DNA of 64,000 bases from NCBI RefSeq assembly GCF_029194005.1, contig NZ_JARFVA010000005.1:124001-188000 (forward strand), read 5' to 3'. The notes under the pieces are model-generated. The model made no database searches, was not told where the DNA came from, and saw only the letters and a list, made by a program, of their open reading frames with translations. Each line of letters opens with the position of its first letter. The stretch's first letter is position 1. Both the position numbers and the translations under genes were made by a program. Source of the DNA: Flagellimonas okinawensis (lineage in GTDB: Bacteria > Bacteroidota > Bacteroidia > Flavobacteriales > Flavobacteriaceae). This document shows positions 1 to 7,679 of the stretch, in pieces.

Positions 1-452
1 GGGACAGACTTAGATTAAAAGATGGAGAGTGTTTGGACAATGACGGTGTAAAATACCGAAACGAATATCAGTATCGTTACAAAGTGATGCAATCTGATAA
101 GGGGCTAACCAATGCCCAAGTCCAAGAGCGTAACCAAAATAGGTTCCAGTTGATGCTTATTGACGGGGAAGTTTATCAAATCAAGACCCAATCACAAAAT
201 AGATTGCAAGAACGACTTGAGCTTGCCAATGGAATGGCCGTTGATCCAGATGGCACTTACATGACTCGAGATCGTCAGCAACTAAGGCTTCAAGATGGTG
301 AATGTTTGAACTTAGCAGGTGAGAAATTCACCAATATGTACAAGCATCGTAAAATGATGATCAACAAGAATATGAAATCCATCAAAAACATGAAGTCAAA
401 AAAATCCATCAATAAGACCGCCCTTAAGAAAAAAGGAGGTCAAATTATGTGA
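1..452 (+). CDS. DUF6799-like repeat protein, 5'-truncated
   Basis: The reading frame is open from the first bases (codons from position 3), so the true start lies before the window; a TTG at 33 is only an internal codon. The protein is built from imperfect repeats of the pattern LRLxDGECLxxxGxxxxN: one at the very start, a weaker one around 150-170 (LMLIDGEVYQI) and one around 285-330 (LRLQDGECLNLAGE). It ends in a Lys/Met-rich tail. This matches the DUF6799 repeat family of Bacteroidetes as I remember it; function is unknown. An intrinsic terminator follows directly. Confidence 0.65.
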   Translation, partial: DRLRLKDGECLDNDGVKYRNEYQYRYKVMQSDKGLTNAQVQERNQNRFQLMLIDGEVYQIKTQSQNRLQERLELANGMAVDPDGTYMTRDRQQLRLQDGECLNLAGEKFTNMYKHRKMMINKNMKSIKNMKSKKSINKTALKKKGGQIM

Positions 453-466
453 TGGAACTGGGTTCG

Positions 467-502
467 GGGCTTGGTCGTTGGCCAATGGCCAAGCCCTTTT
501 TT
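467..502 (+). terminator. Rho-independent terminator
   Basis: GGGCTTGG (467-474) pairs with CCAAGCCC (489-496) and is followed by six T. The loop holds a further small palindrome TTGGCCAA. It ends the transcript of the truncated repeat gene. Confidence 0.8.
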
Positions 503-522
503 CTTATCAAAATATATAAGCC

Positions 523-1431
523 ATGAAACGTTTGCTCTTGTTTTGGGGGCTGTTCATATCGATGGCCCCGTTGATGTTCTCGCAAAAAACGGATAAAGAT
601 AGATCCGAAAAGGAAGACTCTTATATATTGATGGACTTAAGTTATATCAACGACGCCGTTTTTATGGGCCGACGGGATTCCATTGCGGCACCTTATATAC
701 TGCCATCCATTGGATATTATGACAGATCAGGTCTCTTTGCGGATGTAACGGTTTCTTACCTTACAGGCTCGGAGGAACAGCGAGTCGACCTTTTCTATAT
801 TACCGGAGGGTACCTTTTCGATGCCGATAATTGGAGCGGAGGAATTTCCGGAACTGCTTACTTTTACAACGATGCCAGTTATAACGTACAATCCGAAGTG
901 GTTGCGGATATTACCGGCCTCCTTAGTTACGATTTTAAATTAATGGAGCTTTCGCTATATGTGAGCTCTTATTTTAACAAGAACAGTTCACCGGATATTT
1001 TTTTGGGCGGTATACTGGACAGGACCTTTTACGCCATGGACCGGCACTTGTTGATCTCCCCAAGGATTTCAGCGTTCGCAGGGTCACAGTATTTTTATGA
1101 GGAATATTATACCACGAGTCGATTGGGCAACCGTAAAAGCGGGACCAACGGACAGGGGAGTGGTCAAGGGGGCAGCACGGAACCGGTTACGGAGGTTACC
1201 ACCGTTGAAATATCGGAGGCTTCCGAGTTCAATATCCTAAACGTGGAACTCAGTGTGCCGTTACAGTATCATTTTGATCAGTTTATTGTATCATTTACGC
1301 CTACTTGGGCGTTTCCACAGACCAGTGCCACCCTTACTACCGATACGGATGTTTTTCAAGAAGAACTGGATAACGTTTTCTATTGGTCGGTGGGCTTAAG
1401 TTATTGGTTCCATACCAATAAGAAGGATTAA
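523..1431 (+). CDS. Predicted outer-membrane beta-barrel protein
   Basis: 302 aa with a clear Sec signal peptide (hydrophobic stretch at residues 4-19, cleavage after MFSQ). The mature part is rich in alternating aromatic and polar strands, has a Gly/Ser/Thr-rich insert around residues 205-225, and ends in a strand with aromatic residues (SYWFHT), as in outer-membrane barrels. I do not recognise a named family. The start lacks a Shine-Dalgarno, normal for this phylum. It is convergent with the next gene, only 6 bp apart. Confidence 0.6.
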   Translation: MKRLLLFWGLFISMAPLMFSQKTDKDRSEKEDSYILMDLSYINDAVFMGRRDSIAAPYILPSIGYYDRSGLFADVTVSYLTGSEEQRVDLFYITGGYLFDADNWSGGISGTAYFYNDASYNVQSEVVADITGLLSYDFKLMELSLYVSSYFNKNSSPDIFLGGILDRTFYAMDRHLLISPRISAFAGSQYFYEEYYTTSRLGNRKSGTNGQGSGQGGSTEPVTEVTTVEISEASEFNILNVELSVPLQYHFDQFIVSFTPTWAFPQTSATLTTDTDVFQEELDNVFYWSVGLSYWFHTNKKD

Positions 1432-1437
1432 ACGATC

Positions 1438-2145
1438 TTATCGCTTTGGCAAATAAAGTTTAAAGGTTTTTTGTGCAGTTGTAATTTGATCCAAATGGCC
1501 CATAAATGTTTTGTCCTTCATTAAAAAATGGATGTGTACAAAACTATCCGTATGGGTAAAAATGCCCTGATGGTTTTTTGAGTAGAATCCGATCAATTCC
1601 CCTTTGGTATCCTTGAAAGAAAATTTCTGGGATTTGACACCCTCCCTATAGCCATCAACTTCCGGTAGCCTGGGCGTTACAATATGGGCCGTAAGATCAT
1701 CAAAATTGCCAGTTACCCTGAACGGGAAAGCTTGATTGGAATCCAGTCCATATTCCTGTGCAATCTGTTCCACTTTTTGTTGAATGTCGCCAACGCTGTT
1801 GAATACTCCTTCAATCTTGAACATCTTCCATTGGTCCACACTTCCATACACAAAAAAAGGGGATTTGATGTCCCAACTTTCACCTACTTGATAAGCACCT
1901 TCCGTAAAAGCGGATGCATAATAAGGATGGCCATCCACCACGGTGATCTCACCTTTCATTTTATCATATGGTCCCATTCCATAAAGGTGTTTTTTGTTGG
2001 AAAGGGTATCCAGCCAAATATGAATGTCGTAGGTGTTTCCCATATCCTTCATGGCGCCAATGGGACGCACTTTTGAGGATTGGGCGTGTAATTGGGAAAA
2101 AAACACAATGGATAGGAATGCAAGGGAAAGATTTTTTAATGTCAT
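1438..2145 (-). CDS. Secreted acetolactate decarboxylase-family protein
   Basis: 235 aa. The C-terminal half matches alpha-acetolactate decarboxylase (BudA): the segment GELIGFYS precedes HIHFLMKDKTFMGH, which reproduces the HxH-x10-H spacing of the BudA zinc ligands, and GEITVVDGHPYYA matches the N-terminal domain. Unlike the cytosolic enzyme it begins with a signal peptide ending near LHAQ, so it should act in the periplasm or outside. The start is 8 bp after the stop of the upstream permease gene, in the same orientation, implying co-transcription. No acetolactate synthase or butanediol gene is near, so the substrate is uncertain. Confidence 0.75.
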   Translation of the reverse strand: MTLKNLSLAFLSIVFFSQLHAQSSKVRPIGAMKDMGNTYDIHIWLDTLSNKKHLYGMGPYDKMKGEITVVDGHPYYASAFTEGAYQVGESWDIKSPFFVYGSVDQWKMFKIEGVFNSVGDIQQKVEQIAQEYGLDSNQAFPFRVTGNFDDLTAHIVTPRLPEVDGYREGVKSQKFSFKDTKGELIGFYSKNHQGIFTHTDSFVHIHFLMKDKTFMGHLDQITTAQKTFKLYLPKR

Positions 2146-2153
2146 CTTATGAA

Positions 2154-3131
2154 TTATAGAATTATGTTGAAAAGATAGCCCGAAACAATGATACAGAGCA
2201 TGACGACCCCAAAGAATATTCCAATAAGCTTCAAGCTCATCACTTTTTTGAGCAACATGGCCTCGGGCAGTGATAACCCGACCACGCCCATCATAAACGC
2301 AATGGCCGTTCCTAAAGGAATGCCCTTGTCCACCAAAACCTGTACAATGGGCAATATACCAGAAGCATTGGAATACATGGGGACGGATAAAATGGTGGCA
2401 ATAGGGACCGCAAAGAGGTTATCCTTGTCCATGTATTTTTCAAAGAACCCCTCGGGCACGTAGCCATGCATAAGCCCGCCGATGGCAATCCCAATGATCA
2501 CATAGGGCAGTACTCCTTTTAAAATTTTAATGGCCTCGGCCCAAATTACCGGTAATCTTTGGCGAAAGCTTTGCTTTTCTTCCTCAAACTTTTCTTGATC
2601 TTTCTGTGCATTGGCCAATACTTCTTTGACCCATGGGGTAAGTAAGCTTTCCAGTTTAAGTTTTTGGAGTGTGAGCCCTGAAACGGTTCCCAGTAACACC
2701 CCGCTAAGTACATAGAGTATAGTGGTTTTAACTCCAAACAATCCTATAAAAAGACCAATAGCTACCTCGTTTACCAATGGTGACGTGACCAAAAAGGCAA
2801 AGGTGACGCCCAAGGGGATACCGCCCCGGACAAACGCGATGAACAAAGGCACAGAAGAACAGGAGCAAAAGGGTGTCACCACCCCGAACAGACTCGCCAT
2901 CAGGAATTCACCGCCATATAGTTTTTTTCTGGAAAGATAATTTTTGACGCGATCGATAGGAAAATAGCTGTTGACGATACCCATTAAAAACACAACCGAG
3001 AACAACAACAGCAATATTTTGATACTGTCATAAATAAAAAAATCCAAGGCTTGGGCCAAATGGGCCTCACGGTCCATCCCCAACACATCGTAGGTGAACC
3101 AATGGGCCATATTTTCTAGCCAGTCGAACAT
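2154..3131 (-). CDS. ArsP/YraQ-type permease (DUF318)
   Basis: 325 aa integral membrane protein with about eight hydrophobic segments. The signature TPFCSCSSVPLFIAF followed by SPLVNEVA is the conserved core of the ArsP_1 (DUF318) permease family, some members of which export organoarsenicals. It is preceded by a small thioredoxin-like gene 15 bp upstream, a pairing widely seen for this family; here no ArsR repressor is adjacent. The substrate cannot be read from sequence. Confidence 0.85.
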   Translation of the reverse strand: MFDWLENMAHWFTYDVLGMDREAHLAQALDFFIYDSIKILLLLFSVVFLMGIVNSYFPIDRVKNYLSRKKLYGGEFLMASLFGVVTPFCSCSSVPLFIAFVRGGIPLGVTFAFLVTSPLVNEVAIGLFIGLFGVKTTILYVLSGVLLGTVSGLTLQKLKLESLLTPWVKEVLANAQKDQEKFEEEKQSFRQRLPVIWAEAIKILKGVLPYVIIGIAIGGLMHGYVPEGFFEKYMDKDNLFAVPIATILSVPMYSNASGILPIVQVLVDKGIPLGTAIAFMMGVVGLSLPEAMLLKKVMSLKLIGIFFGVVMLCIIVSGYLFNIIL

Positions 3132-3146
3132 GGTGGTTAAAGTTGG

Positions 3147-3383
3147 TTATTGTAGGGCAGCGAGTACTTCTTCCTTGGAGGGTACTCGACCTTTTATAAC
3201 TACATTTCCATCGATTACCAGGGCTGGTGTGGCCATTACATTGAATTTCATGATATTGACGATATCCTCCACTTTCTCAATAGAGGCATCGATCTTGTTT
3301 TCGTCAATCACTTCTTTTACAACACTTGTCAGGTTTTGACACTTGGGGCAACCAGTACCCAAGATTTGAATGGAACGTTTCAT
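3147..3383 (-). CDS. Thioredoxin-fold redox-active disulfide protein
   Basis: 78 aa with a CPKC redox motif after the first beta strand and the cis-Pro motif ATPALVIDG, typical of the MTH895/TM0996 small thioredoxin-like family. These proteins commonly sit beside DUF318/ArsP permeases, as here, and probably handle thiols for the transporter. It is the first gene of the three-gene minus-strand operon; the start has no Shine-Dalgarno. Confidence 0.88.
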   Translation of the reverse strand: MKRSIQILGTGCPKCQNLTSVVKEVIDENKIDASIEKVEDIVNIMKFNVMATPALVIDGNVVIKGRVPSKEEVLAALQ

Positions 3384-3607
3384 CGTAACTAATTTGTGTA
3401 TGTTGAAACCAGTATTCTGATTTCATCGCTAATTTACGATGGTATAAAACTGCATACTGTGATATATGTCACATAGTAGCTTAAGGAGGAAAAAATTTTT
3501 GGCAACTACTTTAAAATCGAAAACTTAAACCGGAATGAAAGTTGATTTTATTTTGGTTGCAATAAGCAAAGGTAAGAAATGAGTTTACCAATATTTAACG
3601 TGAGCCT

Positions 3608-4474
3608 TTATACCAAATACTCTTTCAATACCTCAATTTTGGAAGATTTTCTCAATCTTGCCAAAGCTTTTACCTTTATTTGTCTTACCCTTTCGGTTGT
3701 CAAGTCTAAATTAAGGGCAATTTGTTCCAAACCCATGGTATCATTGATTCCGATTCCAAAGTACATTTTAATGATATATGCTTCACGATAGGTCAGTATT
3801 TCCAAAATATCATTTAGCTCTAATTTTAATGAACCTTTGAGCAAGTTTTGTTCCGGGCCAATGGTATCATCAGAATGCATGATATCGTGTAAGTTGAAAC
3901 CCTCCTCCCCAACGTTTAACGATTCATCCATGGAAATGGGCCAAGAAGAATGTTTTAAACAAAGTCGTATCTCTGCTAGTGATGAATCTATTAATTCGGA
4001 TATTTCTTCTGCTGTTGGAGGTCTTTGGTTGACTTGTTCGAAATGGGAAGAAGCCTGGTTAATTTTATTGATGACATTTATTTTGTTCAAGGGTAACCTG
4101 ACCATTCTTGATTTTTCGGATAGTGCCTGTATGATGCCTTGACGTATCCACCATACTGCATAGGAAATAAATTTAAAGCCACGGGTTTCATCAAATTTTG
4201 TGGCGGCTTTTACCAATCCAAGATTCCCCTCATTGATAAGATCGTGAAGATTCATACCTCTTGACTGGTATTGTTTGGCAACCGAGACCACAAACCTCAA
4301 ATTGGCGGATACTAATTTCTCCAATGCAGGAATATCCCCATTTCTGATTCGAATTGTTAATTCGACCTCTTCTTGCTCGGTAATCATTGGGATACGGCTT
4401 ATATCACTAAGATATAGGGTAAGGGAAGGGGTATCCCTTTTGGTAATCTGTTTTGATATGGATAGAGGTCTCAT
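3608..4474 (-). CDS. Group-2 RNA polymerase sigma-70 factor (RpoD-like)
   Basis: 288 aa. It contains the short region 1.2-like YLSDISRIPMI, region 2 with NLRFVVSVAKQYQ, DLINEGNLGLVKAA, and the -10 recognition helix FKFISYAVWWIRQ, region 3, and a region 4 helix-turn-helix (LTTERVRQIKVKALARLR). This is the architecture of RpoD/SigA-type factors without the long N-terminal region 1.1. It starts 15 bp after the NYN gene and is the last gene of the S21-NYN-sigma operon. It may be an accessory (stress or growth-phase) sigma factor; whether it is the housekeeping one cannot be settled from this window. Confidence 0.93.
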   Translation of the reverse strand: MRPLSISKQITKRDTPSLTLYLSDISRIPMITEQEEVELTIRIRNGDIPALEKLVSANLRFVVSVAKQYQSRGMNLHDLINEGNLGLVKAATKFDETRGFKFISYAVWWIRQGIIQALSEKSRMVRLPLNKINVINKINQASSHFEQVNQRPPTAEEISELIDSSLAEIRLCLKHSSWPISMDESLNVGEEGFNLHDIMHSDDTIGPEQNLLKGSLKLELNDILEILTYREAYIIKMYFGIGINDTMGLEQIALNLDLTTERVRQIKVKALARLRKSSKIEVLKEYLV

Positions 4475-4489
4475 AGTATTTCTTTTGTA

Positions 4490-5224
4490 TTAGGTCTTAG
4501 TCCTTACATAAATGAGGTTTCCATTACCCTTGGGATTTTTTCTGGAACCTATTTCTATTTGACCCAAGGATTTGACCATGGGTGTCAGTTTTCGGAATCC
4601 GTAATTTCTTGAATCAAAATTGGGATGCTTTTTTTGGAGCAGCGTACCAACCTCGCCCAAGAATGCCCAGCCTTCTTCATCCTCCACGTCTGCAATGGTG
4701 GTAAGAATCAGGTCGATTACCTTTGGGGTGATTTTGTCAATTTTATTTTTATCGTTCTTCTGCAGAGTGTTGGATTCACCTAATTGGGGTTTATGCAGTA
4801 TTTCCAGATAAATAAACTTATCACAGGAAACTATAAATGGGTCCGGCGTCTTTCTTTCACCGATACCAAATACGGTCATTCCAGCTTCTCTTAGGCGTAT
4901 GGCAAGTCTTGTAAAGTCACTATCACTGGAAACTAAGGCAAAACCATTTACCTTTCCAGAATAGAGGATGTCCATCGCATCTATGATCATGGCGCTATCT
5001 GTAGAGTTTTTGCCTGTAGTGTACCCATATTGTTGAACTGGGGTAATGGCATTTTTAAGAAGAACATCTTTCCATTTAACTAAACTTGGTTTAGTCCAGT
5101 CCCCGTAAATCCTCTTAATGCTGGGGTTGCCATATTTTGCAATCTCCTCCAACATTTCTTTGACATATTTAGATGGAATATTATCGCCATCTATTAATAC
5201 GGCAAGGTTTAAATCTTTATCCAT
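4490..5224 (-). CDS. NYN-domain protein with C-terminal OST-HTH/LOTUS domain
   Basis: 244 aa. Residues 5-150 form a NYN/LabA-type PIN-like nuclease domain: LAVLIDGDN carries the first acidic residues, STDSAMIIDAMDIL and LVSSDSDFTRLA carry the others. Residues 165-244 (VIDLILTTIADVEDEEGWAFLGEVG..., ending in YGFRKLTPMVKSLG) match the OST-HTH/LOTUS fold, which binds RNA. A role in RNA turnover or RNA binding is therefore inferred. It sits between the S21-like gene (4 bp away) and the sigma factor (15 bp). Its ATG is preceded by GAGGAG, a strong Shine-Dalgarno formed by the last Glu codons of the S21 gene, which is rare in this phylum. Confidence 0.88.
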   Translation of the reverse strand: MDKDLNLAVLIDGDNIPSKYVKEMLEEIAKYGNPSIKRIYGDWTKPSLVKWKDVLLKNAITPVQQYGYTTGKNSTDSAMIIDAMDILYSGKVNGFALVSSDSDFTRLAIRLREAGMTVFGIGERKTPDPFIVSCDKFIYLEILHKPQLGESNTLQKNDKNKIDKITPKVIDLILTTIADVEDEEGWAFLGEVGTLLQKKHPNFDSRNYGFRKLTPMVKSLGQIEIGSRKNPKGNGNLIYVRTKT

Positions 5225-5228
5225 AAAA

Positions 5229-5423
5229 TTACTCCTCGTTCCTTTTCAAGTACTCATTTTTATAGACCGCCTTTGCAAGAAGCTCTCTTTTTTCCTTGGA
5301 TTTTTTGGTAAATTCTTGATTGCTCCTAATGTTTTTTAATTGTTTAGTGTTTCGAACTTTATTTCTATATCTTTTTAAAGCTCTTTCTATGTTTTCACCA
5401 GGAACCAATTTAATTTTAAGCAT
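5229..5423 (-). CDS. rpsU: Divergent ribosomal protein bS21 (probable paralogue)
   Basis: 64 aa, the usual S21 length. GENIERALKRY is the conserved N-terminal helix of bS21, and FTKKSKEKRELLAKAVYKNEY aligns with the C-terminal basic helix, keeping a Tyr at residue 54. However, the usual core (KFDKTG...LRxRQxFxKPS) is changed to KVRNTKQLKNIRSNQEF, so this looks like a second, diverged copy. In Flavobacteriia bS21 is part of the pocket that hides the 16S anti-Shine-Dalgarno (established for Flavobacterium johnsoniae, from memory). It is the first gene of an operon with the NYN and sigma genes. Whether a canonical copy exists elsewhere is not visible. Confidence 0.85.
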   Translation of the reverse strand: MLKIKLVPGENIERALKRYRNKVRNTKQLKNIRSNQEFTKKSKEKRELLAKAVYKNEYLKRNEE

Positions 5424-6023
5424 ATCTGATTTTTAAAGTATTATTTTGAATACGGCCATAGAACAATACTTTTTTCAAGCATGGTCCTTTTCAAGAAATA
5501 TGGGGATTCCTTGACCAGTACAATTTTAGACTTAGGCATCACTGGCCCTTGATGAGGCTATTGTTTCAAGCAAAAAATACTAAGAAGCGGCTCTGGGTAA
5601 TGGGAAATATGTAATGAAGAGCTATCTTTTTATTTAAGGATTGGAGCAATCGTTGTCCTTAATACATAATGGAATGTAAAGGAAAGGATTTAAATTGAGA
5701 GTAAACCTGTTTATTCCATTTATTTTGAAGGGATACCCTCTATTTATTGTTGAAAATAAACCTATTGACGCTCGTTGTTTGATTACTTTCCGATACAGAA
5801 GTTACTTTTCCTTATTTTATAGGGTTTCCCAGAGTTTTGAGGTGTAATAGAGGTGTAAAAAAGTTAAGATAATCAAACATTGTTGATGTCTTTTAAGTTA
5901 TTCAAAATGAAATTCATTTACTGTAGTACTCCATAATTGAGAAGACAGGAATAGGAAAATTTCAATCTCCGATATATGGATGAATTTATAAGTTCTAATT
6001 ATTGCCGTTTAATTTTAACATAA
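5424..6023. other. Intergenic stretch with no convincing gene
   Basis: About 600 AT-rich bases between the S21-like gene and the repeats in front of the Fic gene. All six frames are broken by stops. It holds the left boundary of the mobile element at 5780-5800 and presumably the promoter of the S21 operon near 5424-5480. I see no tRNA, hairpin terminator or other recognisable element in it. Confidence 0.6.
5780..5800. repeat. Left attachment-site repeat of the mnmE element
   Basis: Imperfect copy of the mnmE 3' end; it differs from the right copy at 15573-15593 by two substitutions (T for C at base 4, T for G at base 10). It lies in otherwise featureless DNA, 356 bp from the S21-like gene, and marks the distal element end. 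Confidence 0.8.
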
Positions 6024-6120
6024 AAATATAATGTTTGCACGGCACAAATATATAATTTTAACACGTCATGAATATATAGTTTTTATACAACACAAATGTA
6101 TAATATTAAGACAACCATAA
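6024..6120. repeat. Four tandem 24-bp repeats upstream of the Fic gene
   Basis: The hexamer TATAAT (third copy TATAGT) recurs at 6027, 6051, 6075 and 6099, an exact 24-bp period. The shared surrounding pattern is AAATATATAATTTT followed by an ACxxCAxxA segment. The array ends six bases before the ATG at 6126. Exact periodicity and position suggest operator iterons for the winged-helix N-terminus of the Fic protein; overlapping promoter elements are also possible because TATAATGTTTG resembles the phylum's -7 box. Confidence 0.75.
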
Positions 6121-6125
6121 ATTAA

Positions 6126-7679
6126 ATGTATATGGCAGCACCTCATGTAAAATTGGCTCGGGCACTGGAAGCTCTTAAAGAATTACAAGATAAGGGCATC
6201 ACTGCAATCAAAACTTCTGAATTGACTCGGGTCAATCGAGAAAGGTTGACAGAGAATGGATTTATTCGACAAGTTATCCAAGGTTGGTACATTATGGTAC
6301 CACCGGAAGAACAACAAGGAGATAGTACGTCATGGTACGCCAATTATTGGAATTTTTGTTCACGATATTTGTCAGATCGTTATGGGGACACTTATTGTAT
6401 CTCGGCCGATCAATCTTTGCTTCTTCATGCAGGTAACCAAACCGTTCCCTTTCAATTGATCATAAGGGCTGTAAATGGCACCAATTCCATTACTAATTTC
6501 CTATATGGTACATCTTTGTTCACAATGAAGTCCACTTTGCCGGAAAAGGCTGAAATAATGAATTGGGAAGGTCTGCGCATGCTTACTTTATCGTCGGCCT
6601 TGGTCAATTGTTCCCCAACTGTTTTTAATGGCAACAGCCCGGAGGTGAGGAGTGCATTGGCAATGGTATCGGATGCTTCAGAAATTCTTGGTTTGCTGCT
6701 CGAAGGTGGACATTCGGTAATCGCTGGTAGATTGGCAGGTGCTTTCAGAAATATTGGACGTGATAAAATAGCGGATGAAATTCTCAAGACCATGAAAAGA
6801 GCAGGGTTTGATGTTCGAGAAAGTGACCCGTTCAATGAAAAGTTCCCCGTCCAATTATCGTTAAGGGATAGATCACCCTATGTAAACCGGATTCGATTGC
6901 TCTGGCATCAAATGCGAAGTGTTGTGATAGAGAATTTTCCTGATGCACCAGGGTTGCCACAAGATCGGGATAAATACATGAAGGAAGTAGCGGATATTTA
7001 TGTTACCGATGCATATCATTCTTTGTCCATTGAACGGTATAGGGTGACCATAGAACTTATTGAACGTGTGAGAAGTGGTGATTGGAACCCGAAAGAAAAC
7101 GAAGTGGACAGAAAACAAAGGGACGCCATGGCTGCACGGGGTTATTGGTTGGCATCCCAAAAGGTCAGGGACAGTATCAAACGGATACTTAATAAAGAGA
7201 ACGCTGGAAATGTACTGGATGATGACCATGGAGATTGGTACCGTGAACTTTTTGCACCTAGTGTGACCTCGGGTATTCTTAATGCTTCTGATCTTGCGGG
7301 CTATCGAAATGATCAGGTATATATAGGTGGATCAATGCATGTGCCCTTAAACAAGGAAGCAATTAGGGATACGATGCCAGAATTGTTCGATCTATTGAAA
7401 AAGGAAGAAAATGCAGCTGTCAGGGCAGTTTTAGGGCATTTTATCTTTGTTTACATTCACCCGTATATGGATGGAAATGGTCGAATGGGTAGGTTCTTGA
7501 TGAATGTTATGCTAGCCTCGGGCGGATATCCGTGGACCGTAATACCTGTGGAGCAAAGGGATGCCTATATGAAAGCCTTGGAAGAAGCAAGTGTTAAAGG
7601 CGACATTGGACCATTTGCAAAATTTATGGGATGGTTGGTCAAAGAAGGAATGAAAGGGACCCCAGTGGCAAAGATTTAA
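6126..7679 (+). CDS. Fic-domain AMPylase-type protein with AbiEi-like winged-helix N-terminus
   Basis: 517 aa. The Fic motif HPYMDGNGRMGR at residues 445-456 contains every catalytic position (His445, Gly-Asn-Gly loop, Arg453, Arg456), so the nucleotidyl transferase should be active. SLSIE at 299-303 fits the inhibitory (S/T)xxxE motif of class II Fic proteins, with Glu303 as the self-inhibiting residue. Residues 8-58 (ALEALKELQDKGITAIKTSEL... then GFIRQVIQGWYIM) look like the winged-helix domain of AbiEi/type IV antitoxin-like regulators, so the protein may bind its own upstream repeats. A second Met at residue 3 (6132) is an alternative start. It is cargo at the far end of the mnmE element; targets are unknown, with toxin or anti-phage roles plausible. 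Confidence 0.9.
   Translation: MYMAAPHVKLARALEALKELQDKGITAIKTSELTRVNRERLTENGFIRQVIQGWYIMVPPEEQQGDSTSWYANYWNFCSRYLSDRYGDTYCISADQSLLLHAGNQTVPFQLIIRAVNGTNSITNFLYGTSLFTMKSTLPEKAEIMNWEGLRMLTLSSALVNCSPTVFNGNSPEVRSALAMVSDASEILGLLLEGGHSVIAGRLAGAFRNIGRDKIADEILKTMKRAGFDVRESDPFNEKFPVQLSLRDRSPYVNRIRLLWHQMRSVVIENFPDAPGLPQDRDKYMKEVADIYVTDAYHSLSIERYRVTIELIERVRSGDWNPKENEVDRKQRDAMAARGYWLASQKVRDSIKRILNKENAGNVLDDDHGDWYRELFAPSVTSGILNASDLAGYRNDQVYIGGSMHVPLNKEAIRDTMPELFDLLKKEENAAVRAVLGHFIFVYIHPYMDGNGRMGRFLMNVMLASGGYPWTVIPVEQRDAYMKALEEASVKGDIGPFAKFMGWLVKEGMKGTPVAKI

Noticed and set aside
6024..6120. CRISPR-like array
   Set aside because: The four 24-bp units are tandem without unique spacers and no cas gene is present.
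6873..7229. 118-aa minus-strand frame inside the Fic gene
   Set aside because: Antisense to a complete Fic reading frame with no family resemblance.
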